Source: Pseudomonas panipatensis
Lineage (GTDB): Bacteria > Pseudomonadota > Gammaproteobacteria > Pseudomonadales > Pseudomonadaceae
Assembly (NCBI RefSeq): GCF_900099785.1
Contig: NZ_FNDS01000017.1
Span: forward strand, 1 to 64,000
Reading direction: 5' to 3'
DNA: 64,000 bases
Positions 31,582 through 40,464 of this stretch are shown piece after piece. The notes below the pieces were generated by a model that saw nothing but the letters and a program-made list of their open reading frames with translations, had not been told where the DNA came from and made no database searches. The translations under genes were made by a program, and so were the position numbers. Each line of letters begins with the position of its first letter. The first letter of the stretch is position 1.

Positions 31582-33924
31582 ATGAACGCCCCGATCGTCA
31601 GCCGGCCGCGCGAGCCCGGCCTGTACCGCCGCAGTCCCGGTGTCGAGCGCCACCTGGTGCGCGGCGGCGGCTTCACCCTGGTCGAACTGCAGCCCGGCGA
31701 CCAACTGCAGGTGGTCGACCTGGAAGGCCTGCAGCCCTGCGAGCTGCTCGCCTTCGACGCCAGCGGCCGCGACGCCCTGGCCGCGCTGGGCCTGAACGGC
31801 CGGCACAGCGGCGGCTTCTGCGCCGCGCAACTGCAACGCCCGGAAGCGGTGTTCGCGCGCGCCCGCCAACGCCTGGCGGCACGCGGCATCGACTGCGCCC
31901 GGCTGCCCGCCGCGGCCAACCTCTGGCCGGCGCAGAGCCTGGCCGGCGAGCAGCGCCGGTTCACCGCCGAAAGCACCATTCTGGTGCTGGTCGGCGCGCC
32001 CGGCGAGGCCGCGCCGGTGGATCGCCAGGCATCGCCGACCGACCTCGCGCTGAGCATCCAGCGCGCCAATCCGGGGCTGCTCTGGACCCCGCCGCTGCCC
32101 GAACCGCTGGCCGATCCGATCGACGAATTCAGCATCCGCCCCGGCACCGCCCAGGCCTACCGCATCGCCGCCGGCGACTACATCCAGGTGCTCGACGTCG
32201 CCGGCCGCCAATGCTCGGACTTCGTCGCCCTGCGTCAGGCCGAGCTGGAGCGCGGCATCGAGCTGGACCTCGACCAGACGGTGACGCGCACCCTCAACGG
32301 CAACGCCTACCCGGCGCCGGGGCTGTTCTCCAAGTTCTTCGACCGGCAGATGCAGCCGATGCTGGAGGTGGTGCGCGACACCGTCGGCCGTCACGACTCC
32401 TTCAACCTGGCCTGCACCGCGCGCTACTACGAGAGCCACGGCTACTTCGGGCACGACAACTGCAGTGACAACCTCAGTCGCGTGCTCGCCGAGCATGGCG
32501 TGCAGGCGCGCGCCGGTTGGCCGGCGATCAATTTCTTCTTCAACACCGAGGTCGAGGCCGCGCAGCGCATCGCCCTCGACGAACCCTGGTCGCGTCCGGG
32601 CGACTACGTGCTGCTGCGCGCGCTGACCGACCTGGTCTGCGCCAGCAGCTCCTGCCCCGACGACATCGACCCGGCCAACGGCTGGGAGCCGACCGATATC
32701 CACGTTCGCCTGTATCGCGCCAAGGAGCGCTTCTCGATCGCCATGGCCAGCCGCAAAACCGCCGACGCCGACCCCGTGCTCACCCGCGAATCCGGCTTCC
32801 ACTCGAAGACCGCCACCCTCACCCGGCACTTCACCGACTACCGCGGCTACTGGCTGCCCAGCGAGTACTCCGGCTACGGCCCCACCGAGGAATACCTGGC
32901 CTGCCGCGAACAGGTGGCGGTGATGGATCTCTCGGCGCTGCGCAAGTTCGACGTGCTCGGCCCCGACGCCGAGGCGCTGTTGCAGTACTGCCTGACCCGC
33001 GACGTGAAGCGCCTGGGCATCGGCCAGGTGGTCTATTCGGCGATGTGCTACGAGCACGGCGGCATGCTCGACGACGGCACCCTGCTGCGCCTCGGCCAGG
33101 ACAATTTCCGCTGGATCTGCGGCGACGACTACGCCGGCATCTGGCTGCGCGAACAGGCCCAGCGCCTGGGCATGAAGGTCTGGGTCAAGTCGGCCAGCGA
33201 GCAGATCCACAACCTCGCCGTGCAGGGCCCGCGCAGCCGCGAGCTGCTGGCGCAACTGGTGTGGACCCCGGCGACCCAGCCGGGACTGGAAGAACTCGGC
33301 TGGTTCCGCTTCCTGGTCGGCCGCCTGGACGGCTACGACGGCTGCCCGATCATGGTCTCGCGCACCGGCTACACCGGCGAGCTGGGCTACGAGATCTGGT
33401 GCCACCCGCGCGACGCGCGGCGGGTCTGGCAGCGCGTCTGGGACCTCGGCCAGCCGCTGGGCATCGCCCCGCTCGGCCTGGTGGCGCTGGACTGGCTGCG
33501 CATCGAAGCCGGGCTGATCTTCGCCGGTTACGAATTCGACGACAGCACCGACCCGTTCGAGGCCGGCATCGGCTTCAGCGTGCCGCTGAAGAGCAAGACA
33601 GACGACTTCATCGGCCGCGAAGCGCTGCTGCGGCGCAGCCAGTACCCGCAGCACAAGCTGGTCGGCCTGGAGCTGGAAGGCAACGAACTGGCCGCCCATG
33701 GCGACTGCGTGCGCGTCGGCCGCGCCCAGGTCGGGGTGATCACCAGCGCCTGCCGTTCGCCGCTGCTGGGCAAGAGCATCGCGCTTTGCCGCCTCGCCGT
33801 GGAGCACTGCGAACCCGGCAGCCTGGTGCAGGTCGGCAAGCTCGACGGCCAGCAGAAACGCATCGACGCGCGCGTCGGCGCCCCGATTTTCTACGACCCG
33901 GAAAAGCGCCGGGTGCGCGGCTGA
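31582..33924 (+). CDS. tdm: Trimethylamine N-oxide demethylase Tdm
   Basis: The 780-residue protein has the two-part layout of Methylocella silvestris Tdm: an N-terminal DUF1989 region (about 40-390) with Cys-containing motifs RQCSDF, NLACTARYY, HDNCSDN and LVCASSSCPDD that include the zinc ligands, and a C-terminal GcvT-like domain (about 420-780; VMDLSALRKFDVLG, SRTGYTGELGYEIWCHP) that binds THF. It splits TMAO to dimethylamine and formaldehyde without redox cofactor, the GcvT part capturing formaldehyde. It completes the TMA to DMA route with tmm. A hairpin follows at 33925. Confidence 0.92.
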   Translation: MNAPIVSRPREPGLYRRSPGVERHLVRGGGFTLVELQPGDQLQVVDLEGLQPCELLAFDASGRDALAALGLNGRHSGGFCAAQLQRPEAVFARARQRLAARGIDCARLPAAANLWPAQSLAGEQRRFTAESTILVLVGAPGEAAPVDRQASPTDLALSIQRANPGLLWTPPLPEPLADPIDEFSIRPGTAQAYRIAAGDYIQVLDVAGRQCSDFVALRQAELERGIELDLDQTVTRTLNGNAYPAPGLFSKFFDRQMQPMLEVVRDTVGRHDSFNLACTARYYESHGYFGHDNCSDNLSRVLAEHGVQARAGWPAINFFFNTEVEAAQRIALDEPWSRPGDYVLLRALTDLVCASSSCPDDIDPANGWEPTDIHVRLYRAKERFSIAMASRKTADADPVLTRESGFHSKTATLTRHFTDYRGYWLPSEYSGYGPTEEYLACREQVAVMDLSALRKFDVLGPDAEALLQYCLTRDVKRLGIGQVVYSAMCYEHGGMLDDGTLLRLGQDNFRWICGDDYAGIWLREQAQRLGMKVWVKSASEQIHNLAVQGPRSRELLAQLVWTPATQPGLEELGWFRFLVGRLDGYDGCPIMVSRTGYTGELGYEIWCHPRDARRVWQRVWDLGQPLGIAPLGLVALDWLRIEAGLIFAGYEFDDSTDPFEAGIGFSVPLKSKTDDFIGREALLRRSQYPQHKLVGLELEGNELAAHGDCVRVGRAQVGVITSACRSPLLGKSIALCRLAVEHCEPGSLVQVGKLDGQQKRIDARVGAPIFYDPEKRRVRG

Positions 33925-33944
33925 GCTGTCCGCCAAGAGACAGC
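33925..33944 (+). terminator. Short hairpin after tdm
   Basis: GCTGTC and GACAGC form a 6-bp stem with an 8-nt loop immediately after the tdm stop. There is no T-run, so it is more likely an attenuating or processing hairpin than a full terminator; the transporter gene follows 70 bp later in the same direction. Confidence 0.4.
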
Positions 33945-34013
33945 CATAACAACGATCCTGGTTCCACGCCTTGCTGAGCTGCCCCGGACAATCATTCCAG
34001 ATAGGGGAACGTG

Positions 34014-35702
34014 ATGGACGCAGTAACGATTGATCAAGTCGCGATGGCTGCCCAGCCAAGCGGCACGCTACACCGCAAGATCGACTGGAGAGGCGCTTTC
34101 TGGGTGGCCAGCGGCGTCCCGGCGCTGGTGCTGTTTTCCATCGGCGCGATCGCCGCCACGGTCGGCAAGCCGGCCTGGATCGTCTGGATGCTGTCGATCA
34201 GCTTCGGCTTCATCCAGGCCTTCACCTACGCCGAGATCGCCGGGCTGTTTCCCAACAAGTCCGGCGGCGCCTCGGTCTACGGCGCGGTGGCCTGGGTGCG
34301 CTACAGCAAGCTGATCGCACCGCTGTCGGTGTGGTGCAACTGGCTGGCCTGGTCGCCGGTGCTGTCGATCGGCTCGGGGCTGGCCGCCGGCTACCTGCTC
34401 AGCGCGCTGTTCGCCCCGGACGCGCTGATCAACACCTGGCAACTGACCCTGCTCGACCTCGGCTTCATCAAGAGCGGGCTGAGCCTGCGGGTCAACGCCA
34501 CCTTCCTGCTCGGCGCGGCCATCCTGCTGGTGGTGTTCGCCATCCAGCATGGCGGCATCCTGCGTTCGGCGCGGCTGACCCTGGTGCTCGGCGTCACCGC
34601 GCTGATCCCGCTGCTGCTGGTCGGCCTGGTGCCGCTGCTCACCGGCGACACGCCGCAGGCCAACTTCCTGCCGCTGATGCCACTGGCCCACGACGCCAGC
34701 GGCAAGGTGATCGACGGCGCCTGGGACATCTCCGGCTGGACGCTGATGGCCGGCGGCCTGTTCATGGCCGCCTGGTCGACCTACGGCTTCGAGACCGCGG
34801 TCTGCTACACCCGCGAGTTCAAGGACCCGAAGCGCGACACCTTCAAGGCGATCTTCTACTCCGGGCTGCTCTGCATCCTGGTCTTCAGCCTGGTGCCTCT
34901 GGCCTTCCAGGGCAGCCTCGGGCTCGGCCAACTGGTCACCCCGGCGGTGCTCGACGCCAAGGGCAACGTGGTCACCGCGGCGGTCTACAGCGGCATGCTC
35001 TCCGCCGACATCTACAGCGGCATGGGCGTCGGCAAGGTGATGGCGCAGAGCATCGGCGGCGGCGCCCTGGTGCAGAACATCGTGCTGATCATGCTGGTGC
35101 TGGCCACCCTGCTGGCGATCATGACCTCCATGGCCGGCTCCTCGCGGACGCTCTACCAGGCCTCGGTGGACGGCTGGCTGCCGCGTTACCTGGGACACGC
35201 CAACGAGCACGGCGCGCCGACCCGGGCGATGTGGACCGACCTCTGCTTCAACCTGATCCTGCTGCTGATGTCGGACTACGTGTTCGTCCTCGCCGCCTCC
35301 AACGTCAGCTACATCATCTTCAACTTCCTCAACCTCAACGCCGGCTGGATCCACCGCCTCGACCGGCCGACCTGGACGCGCCCCTACAAGGCGCCGACCG
35401 TGCTGCTCGGCCTCGGCGCCCTGCTCAGTTTCGTCAACCTCGCCTGCATGGGCCTGGGCGCCGATATCTGGGGCAGCGGCACCCTGCTCACCGGGCTGTT
35501 CTTCGCCGTGCTGATCATCCCGGTGTTCCTCTACCGCCACTACGTGCAGGACAAGGGCGTCTTCCCCGAGGCCCTGCAGAGCGACCTGCACCTCGATGAG
35601 CAGGGTGTGCTGCACCGCGCCGGCGTGCTGCCCTACGTCGTGCTGGCGGCCGGCGCGCTGCTGGTGTTCTACACCCACCACCTGGCGACCAGCGCCGGCT
35701 GA
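34014..35702 (+). CDS. APC-superfamily permease, putative methylated-amine transporter
   Basis: The 562-residue protein has about 12-13 hydrophobic segments and the APC-type start WRGAFWVASGVPALVLFSIGA (shown in part), TYAEIAGLFPNKSGGASVYGA (about 75-95) and MAAWSTYGFETAVCYTREFKD (about 250-270). Its position directly after tmm-tdm suggests uptake of trimethylamine, TMAO or another methylated amine; that is inference from context. The ATG at 34014 follows AGGGG; a GTG directly ahead is also in frame. A strong hairpin follows. Confidence 0.8.
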   Translation: MDAVTIDQVAMAAQPSGTLHRKIDWRGAFWVASGVPALVLFSIGAIAATVGKPAWIVWMLSISFGFIQAFTYAEIAGLFPNKSGGASVYGAVAWVRYSKLIAPLSVWCNWLAWSPVLSIGSGLAAGYLLSALFAPDALINTWQLTLLDLGFIKSGLSLRVNATFLLGAAILLVVFAIQHGGILRSARLTLVLGVTALIPLLLVGLVPLLTGDTPQANFLPLMPLAHDASGKVIDGAWDISGWTLMAGGLFMAAWSTYGFETAVCYTREFKDPKRDTFKAIFYSGLLCILVFSLVPLAFQGSLGLGQLVTPAVLDAKGNVVTAAVYSGMLSADIYSGMGVGKVMAQSIGGGALVQNIVLIMLVLATLLAIMTSMAGSSRTLYQASVDGWLPRYLGHANEHGAPTRAMWTDLCFNLILLLMSDYVFVLAASNVSYIIFNFLNLNAGWIHRLDRPTWTRPYKAPTVLLGLGALLSFVNLACMGLGADIWGSGTLLTGLFFAVLIIPVFLYRHYVQDKGVFPEALQSDLHLDEQGVLHRAGVLPYVVLAAGALLVFYTHHLATSAG

Positions 35703-35726
35703 TCCGCAGGCGCAGGCAATCCGCAC

Positions 35727-35760
35727 CGTGCTCCGGCCTCCCCAGGGAGGCCGGAGCACG
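35727..35760 (+). terminator. 15-bp perfect hairpin after the amine permease
   Basis: CGTGCTCCGGCCTCC and GGAGGCCGGAGCACG pair perfectly around a CCAG loop, 25 bp after the stop. The following bases are TTCG rather than a T-run. Stem strength suggests termination or 3'-end stabilisation. Confidence 0.6.
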
Positions 35761-35804
35761 TTCGTATCCAAGGCCGGCACAGGCCATCCAGGGAGAATCC
35801 GCCC

Positions 35805-36797
35805 ATGTTGTTCCGTAAACCGCTCCGTGAACTGACCGGCGAACTCGAACGGCTGCTCGACCACCTGCTCGACGGCCAGGCGCTCGACCCACTGCGCCAG
35901 GACTATCTGCAAAGCCAGCCGCACCTGTTCGCCCGCCTCAACGAGCTGCAGCGCCGCTGGCACGACCAGCAACGCGAGAACCAGGCGGCCCGCGCGCAAC
36001 CGGCGCCGGCCTGCAGCGACGCCGAATACCAGGCGCTGTACGCCGAGCGCGACGCGCTGCAACGGCGCTGCGCGGCGCAGCAGGAGGAGCTGCAGGCCAG
36101 CCAGGCGCAGCTCGCCGGCTTGCTCGACGAGCGCCATCGCTGGGAGGAACGCCAGCAGGTCTGGGAACTGACCCAGCAGGCGCTGACCGAAGGCTGCTGG
36201 AACCTCAGCGTGGTCGATGGCGATCCGGACAACCCGCGCAACGTCATCCGCTGGTCCGAACAGTTCCGCACCCTGCTCGGCTACAGCCAGGCGGAATTCC
36301 CCGATGGCTGGGACAGCTTCTTCGCCGTGGCCAACCCGGACGACGTCAAGGAGGTCATGCGCGTCTTCGCCGAGGCCATGCAGCAGTCCGGCAGCGGCGC
36401 CTACGCCGTGGAGTACCGCATCCGCCACAAGAGCCGCGGGGAAATCTGGGTCCGCGAACGCGGCCGCTGCCTGCGCAACGCCGCCGGGCTGCTGACCCAC
36501 GTGACCGGCGCGGTGCGCGACATCAGCGACGAGAAGGCCGCCGCCAGCCTGCACGAGCGCGAGCAGGCAAGCACGCAGAACACCTACGGACGCATCGCGC
36601 AGATCGCCGGGGCGATCCAGGCCATCGCCGCGCAGACCAACCTGCTGGCGCTCAACGCCGCCATCGAAGCGGCGCGCGCCGGCGAGTCCGGGCGCGGTTT
36701 CGCGGTGGTCGCCGATGAGGTGCGCGGGCTGGCCACGCGCACCCAGGAGTCGGTGCAGCAGATCCAGGCCATGTTGCAGTTGGGCAAGACCGCCTGA
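35805..36797 (+). CDS. Cytoplasmic PAS chemoreceptor with minimal signalling tip
   Basis: The 330-residue protein has no membrane segment. Residues about 40-125 form a Gln/Glu/Leu-rich coiled coil, about 130-250 a PAS domain ([53 protein letters not shown]), and about 255-330 only the hairpin tip of a methyl-accepting domain ([20 protein letters not shown], then [15 protein letters not shown]). Ordinary receptors have a far longer signalling bundle and methylation helices; these are missing. It is placed between the amine permease and amtB, so it may sense a by-product of amine metabolism. It could still bind CheA/CheW through the tip. Confidence 0.83.
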   Translation: MLFRKPLRELTGELERLLDHLLDGQALDPLRQDYLQSQPHLFARLNELQRRWHDQQRENQAARAQPAPACSDAEYQALYAERDALQRRCAAQQEELQASQAQLAGLLDERHRWEERQQVWELTQQALTEGCWNLSVVDGDPDNPRNVIRWSEQFRTLLGYSQAEFPDGWDSFFAVANPDDVKEVMRVFAEAMQQSGSGAYAVEYRIRHKSRGEIWVRERGRCLRNAAGLLTHVTGAVRDISDEKAAASLHEREQASTQNTYGRIAQIAGAIQAIAAQTNLLALNAAIEAARAGESGRGFAVVADEVRGLATRTQESVQQIQAMLQLGKTA

Positions 36798-37106
36798 GCC
36801 CTGGCCAGCGGCCCCTGGCGCTCGTCAGGCCAGGGGTCGCGACGGCCGCGCGCGATGCCGGGGCGCTGGCTTGGCAGGCCGCGAAAGGAGGCGGCGGCAC
36901 GCGCGCAGGCCTTGGCGCCTGGGCATGTCGGGCAGGTTGTGCGGGTCGGCTGGGCGGGCGCCCGGGGGGAGCGGCCACATCCGTGTGGCCTTCGGTTCCC
37001 GGCCCCAGGAACGGGGTCGCTCCCTGCGACTCGGTGACCGCGCGCCAGGACGGCGCGCGGTGGCGAAGCGCCATGCGGCCACGCTCGGCGAGCGTGGCCC
37101 GGTGGC
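36798..37106. other. Convergent gap with several hairpins (309 bp)
   Basis: No gene is recognised. The gap holds CCCCTGGC/GCCAGGGG (36812-36836), likely the 3' end of the chemoreceptor transcript, and GGCCACA/TGTGGCC near 36973-36990, besides the amtB hairpin listed separately. None has a T-run. Confidence 0.5.
37077..37099 (-). terminator. Hairpin after amtB
   Basis: GGCCACGCTC and GAGCGTGGCC form a perfect 10-bp stem with a 3-nt loop, 7 bp beyond the amtB stop on the minus strand. No T-run follows. Confidence 0.55.
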
Positions 37107-38426
37107 TCAGAGGTTGTAGGCGCGCTCGTTGTGCTCGGCGAGATCCAGGCCCATCTCTTCGTTCTCGCTGGAGGCGCGCAGGCCGACCAGCAGCTTGACC
37201 AGGCCGAGGATCGCCCAGCTCACCACGAAGCAGTAGACGAAGGTGAAGGCCACGCCCTTGAGCTGGATGAGGAACTGCGGGAGCACCTCGGCGCCGTCGA
37301 CGTAGCCGCCCATCGAGGGCGCGGCGAAGATGCCGGTGAGCAGCGCGCCGACCATGCCGCCGATGCCGTGCAGGCTGAACACGTCGAGCGTGTCGTCGTA
37401 GCCGAAGGCCTGCTTCAAGCGGCTCACGGCGAAGAAGCAGATGGTCCCGGTGAGCAGGCCGATGAGCAGCGCGCCGATCGGCCCGACATAGGCGCAGGCC
37501 GGGGTGATGCCGACCAGCCCGGCCAGGGCGCCGGAGGCGGCGCCGAGGGCGCTCGGCCGGCCGTGGATCATCTTCTCGGTGAGCATCCAGCCGACGATGC
37601 CGGCACAGGCGGCGATCATGGTGGTGAGCATGACGATGCCGGCGCCGGTGTTGACCATCAGGCCCGAGCCGATGTTGAAGCCGAACCAGCCGACCCAGAG
37701 CATGCCCGCGCCGATCATGGTGAAGCCGAGATTGTGCGGCGGCATCGAGGTATGCGGGTAACCCTTGCGCTTGCCGAGCATCAGCGCGGCGGCCAGCGCG
37801 GCGACGCCGGAGTTGATGTGCACGGCGGTGCCGCCGGCGAAGTCGAGCATGCCCCAGTTGACCATCAGCGCACCCGGTCCGCCCCAGACCATGTGGGCGA
37901 TGGGCGCGTAGACCAGGGTGAACCACAGCGCCATGAACAGCAGCGAGGCGCTGAACTTCATGCGCTCGGCGAAGCCGCCGGCGATCAGCGCCGGGGTGAT
38001 GATGGCGAAGGTCAGCTGGAACACGCTGTAGACGCCTTCGGGAATGTTGCCCATCAGGCTGTCGTGCTTCATGTCGAGCATGAACAGCTTGCTCAGGCCG
38101 CCGACGAAGCTGTTGAAGGTGATCTGGTTGGCGACCATGCCATTGGTGTCGACCACGATGCTGTAGCCGTACACCACCCAGAGCACGCCGATGACCCCGG
38201 CGGTGGCGAACAGCTGGGTGAAGATCGAGAGGAAGTTCTTCGCCCGCAGCATGCCGCCGTAGAACAGCGCCAGGCCGGGGATGCACATGAGCAGGACGAA
38301 CATGGCCGCGGTCATCATCCAGGCCGTGGTGCCGGTGTCCAGGGTGACGTCGGCGGCATGCGCCAACGGGGCGAGGGCGAACAGCGGGGCCGCCAGGGCC
38401 AGGCGCGATAGCGATCGGTGTTTCAT
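37107..38426 (-). CDS. amtB: Ammonium/methylammonium transporter AmtB
   Basis: The 439-residue protein has a signal peptide (MKHRSLSRLALAAPLF..., cleavage after AHA near 25) and eleven membrane helices of the Amt family, with DTGTTAWMMTAAMFVLLM, WNGMGGPGA-type VWGGPGALM, the DFAGGTAVHINSG motif (about 185-197; twin-His region) and HGIGGMVGALLTG. Pseudomonas amtB normally follows glnK; here no PII gene is adjacent. Instead it lies between the TMA and N-methylglutamate gene groups and has their operator pair at 38536-38570, so it probably recovers ammonium or methylammonium during amine use. The start at 38426 follows GGAGTGAG. Confidence 0.93.
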   Translation of the reverse strand: MKHRSLSRLALAAPLFALAPLAHAADVTLDTGTTAWMMTAAMFVLLMCIPGLALFYGGMLRAKNFLSIFTQLFATAGVIGVLWVVYGYSIVVDTNGMVANQITFNSFVGGLSKLFMLDMKHDSLMGNIPEGVYSVFQLTFAIITPALIAGGFAERMKFSASLLFMALWFTLVYAPIAHMVWGGPGALMVNWGMLDFAGGTAVHINSGVAALAAALMLGKRKGYPHTSMPPHNLGFTMIGAGMLWVGWFGFNIGSGLMVNTGAGIVMLTTMIAACAGIVGWMLTEKMIHGRPSALGAASGALAGLVGITPACAYVGPIGALLIGLLTGTICFFAVSRLKQAFGYDDTLDVFSLHGIGGMVGALLTGIFAAPSMGGYVDGAEVLPQFLIQLKGVAFTFVYCFVVSWAILGLVKLLVGLRASSENEEMGLDLAEHNERAYNL

Positions 38427-38535
38427 GGGCTCACTCCAGGTCGATGTCCGTATTGCGGAAGGCCGGCGGGGTCTGTGCCCCTTGGGTGGCGATCCGGTTG
38501 TTGCGGTGGCACTCCGTCGGGGGCTGTGGTTAGCA

Positions 38536-38570
38536 ATTCCCTTCAGGAACTTATGTTTCACCTGAGGAAT
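38536..38570. promoter_or_regulatory. Operator pair upstream of amtB
   Basis: ATTCCCTTCAGGAAC (38536-38550) and TTTCACCTGAGGAAT (38556-38570) start exactly 20 bp apart and match the WTTC-N7-GAAA boxes of the other amine promoters. The arrangement is almost identical to the gmaS pair. Confidence 0.7.
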
Positions 38571-38766
38571 GCAAGGCCTTGGCCAGAACCGCGAACCGGC
38601 CGAAGAAAAATCACTAGATGCGTCGATTCAACGGCTTAGGCGCGCCTCGCAGAACCAAGTCTGACCGGCCAGTCAGACCAGGCTGCGCTTTATCAGTGCG
38701 AATTAAATATTCCCTCACCGAAATGTCGCAGCCCCCAACCGCCGCCCGTAGGCTGGGTCGAGCGCC
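38571..38766. other. Non-coding DNA upstream of the amtB operators
   Basis: No gene seen. The segment is noticeably A/T-richer around 38600-38740 than its surroundings and leads into the REP-like repeats. It separates the leftward mgs operon end from the amtB promoter. Confidence 0.5.
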
Positions 38767-39006
38767 GTAGGATGGGTCGAGCGCGAAGCGCGATATCCAT
38801 GCTGTCGTCGCCCCTGCCATCGCCCCTGCATGGCTACCACCACGCCCTGCCCGGCGATGGGTATCGCTGCGCTCCACGCCATCCTACGAACCCGGCCGAC
38901 CAGGTCGCACCCGCCATCGCCAACGAGCCCGTAGGATGGGTCGAGCGCGAAGCGCGATACCCATGCTGTCGCCCATGCCATCGCCCCTGCATGGCAACCA
39001 CCACGC
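38767..39006. repeat. Cluster of REP-like repeats
   Basis: Two direct copies of about 77 bp begin gtaggatgggtcgagcgcga at 38767 and 38931 and run to ...ccaccacgcc at about 38844 and 39006. An inverted copy of the core lies between (38856-38887). Members of the same family occur at 11721-11787 and 44473-44556. They lie between the 3' end of the mgs operon and the amtB promoter. Confidence 0.8.
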
Positions 39007-39034
39007 CTGGCAATCTTTCGCGCCCACGAACGAA

Positions 39035-39058
39035 ACCGCCGGCCCGAGGGCCGGCGGT
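39035..39058 (-). terminator. Terminator of the gmaS-mgs operon
   Basis: ACCGCCGGCC and GGCCGGCGGT form a 10-bp stem with CGAG loop; on the minus strand it is followed by TTTCGTT. It lies 24 bp after the mgsC stop. Confidence 0.65.
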
Positions 39059-39081
39059 GGGTGCGCGGAGAACGATTGCTA

Positions 39082-40407
39082 TCAGTAGCGCACTTGCCCC
39101 GGCACCCAGTTGGTCCCGGCCAGGGGCACGCGGGCCATGGCGGCGGCTTCCACGGTCAGCGCCACCAGGTCCTCGGGGTCGAGGTTGTGCAGGTGCGACT
39201 TGCCGCAGGCGCGGGCCATGGTCTGCGCTTCCAGCACCAGCACGCGCAGGTAGTTGGCCAGGCGGCGGCCGGCTTCCACCGGGTCGAGGCGCTTGGACAG
39301 TTCCGGGTCCTGGGTGGTGATGCCGGCCGGGTCGCGGCCGTTCTGCCAGTCGTCGTAGAAGCCGGCGGCGGAGCCGATCTTCTTCAGCTCTTCATCCAGC
39401 CGCGGGTGGTTGTCGCCCAGGGCGATCAGCGCGGCGGTGCCGATGGCCACCGCGTCGGCGCCCAGGGCCATGGCCTTGGCCACGTCGGCGCCGTTGCGGA
39501 TGCCGCCGGAGACGATCAGTTGCACCTTGCGGTGCATGCCCATTTCCTGCAGGGCCTGCACGGCCTGGGGGATGGCCGGCAGGATCGGGATGCCGACGTG
39601 TTCGATGAAGACTTCCTGGGTCGCCGCGGTGCCGCCCTGCATGCCGTCGAGGACGATCACGTCGGCGCCGGCCTTCACCGCCAGCTTGACGTCGTAGTAC
39701 GGGCGGCTGGCGCCGATCTTCACGTAGATGGGTTTTTCCCAGTCGGTGATCTCGCGCAGCTCGGCGATTTTGATCGCCAGGTCGTCCGGGCCGGTCCAGT
39801 CCGGGTGACGGCAGGCGCTGCGCTGATCGACGCCGATCGGCAGGGTGCGCATGCCGGCGACGCGCTCGGTGACTTTCATGCCCAGCAGCATGCCGCCGCC
39901 ACCCGGCTTGGCGCCCTGGCCGAGGACGATCTCGATGGCGTCGGCCTTGCGCAGGTCGTCGGGGTTCATGCCGTAGCGCGACGGCAGGTACTGGTAGACC
40001 AGGTGCCTGGACTGGCCGCGCTCTTCCGGGGTCATGCCGCCGTCGCCGGTGGTGGTGCTGGTGCCGGCGATGGAGGCGCCACGGCCGAGGGCTTCCTTGG
40101 CGTTGGCCGAGAGCGCGCCGAAGCTCATGCCGGCGATGGTCACCGGAATCTTCAGGTGGATCGGCTTCTTGGCGAAGCGGGTGCCGAGCACCACGTCGGT
40201 GCCGCACTTCTCGCGGTAGCCTTCCAGCGGGTAGCGCGAGACGCTGGCGCCGAGCAGCAGCAGGTCGTCGAAGTGCGGCAGCTTGCGCTTGGTGCCGCCG
40301 CCGCGGATGTCATAGATGCCGGTCTCGGCGGCGCGCTGGATTTCCTGGATGGTCAGGCGATCGAAGGTGGCGGACTCGCGCAGCACCGGGGTGTGTTTCT
40401 CGCTCAT
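39082..40407 (-). CDS. mgsC: N-methylglutamate synthase subunit C (glutamate-synthase-like FMN protein)
   Basis: The 441-residue protein matches the FMN-binding central domain of glutamate synthases (GltS/GlxD type): TIAGMSFGALSANAKEALGRG (shown in part), TGDGGMTPEER, GQGAKPGGGGML (about 150-161), KIGASRPYYDVKLAVKAGAD and IVSGGIRNGADVAKAMALGADAV (in part). With MgsA and MgsB it forms N-methylglutamate synthase, which moves methylamine onto the glutamate skeleton. Context (gmaS upstream) supports this over ordinary glutamate synthase, which would be a single 1,500-residue chain. Confidence 0.9.
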   Translation of the reverse strand: MSEKHTPVLRESATFDRLTIQEIQRAAETGIYDIRGGGTKRKLPHFDDLLLLGASVSRYPLEGYREKCGTDVVLGTRFAKKPIHLKIPVTIAGMSFGALSANAKEALGRGASIAGTSTTTGDGGMTPEERGQSRHLVYQYLPSRYGMNPDDLRKADAIEIVLGQGAKPGGGGMLLGMKVTERVAGMRTLPIGVDQRSACRHPDWTGPDDLAIKIAELREITDWEKPIYVKIGASRPYYDVKLAVKAGADVIVLDGMQGGTAATQEVFIEHVGIPILPAIPQAVQALQEMGMHRKVQLIVSGGIRNGADVAKAMALGADAVAIGTAALIALGDNHPRLDEELKKIGSAAGFYDDWQNGRDPAGITTQDPELSKRLDPVEAGRRLANYLRVLVLEAQTMARACGKSHLHNLDPEDLVALTVEAAAMARVPLAGTNWVPGQVRY

Positions 40408-40464
40408 GTGAAGCTCCTCGAATTCGGGGGCCGAGGGCGCGGGCGGGCCGCGCCGACAGCGGGA

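Noticed and set aside
30169-34059. Leftward open frame of 1296 codons
   Set aside because: It is antisense to tmm and tdm, low-complexity in Ala, Gly, Val and Arg, and results from the GC-rich codon pattern of the real genes.
38767-39006. CRISPR array
   Set aside because: Only two direct copies of about 77 bp and one inverted copy exist, without uniform spacers or cas genes; it is REP-type repeat DNA.
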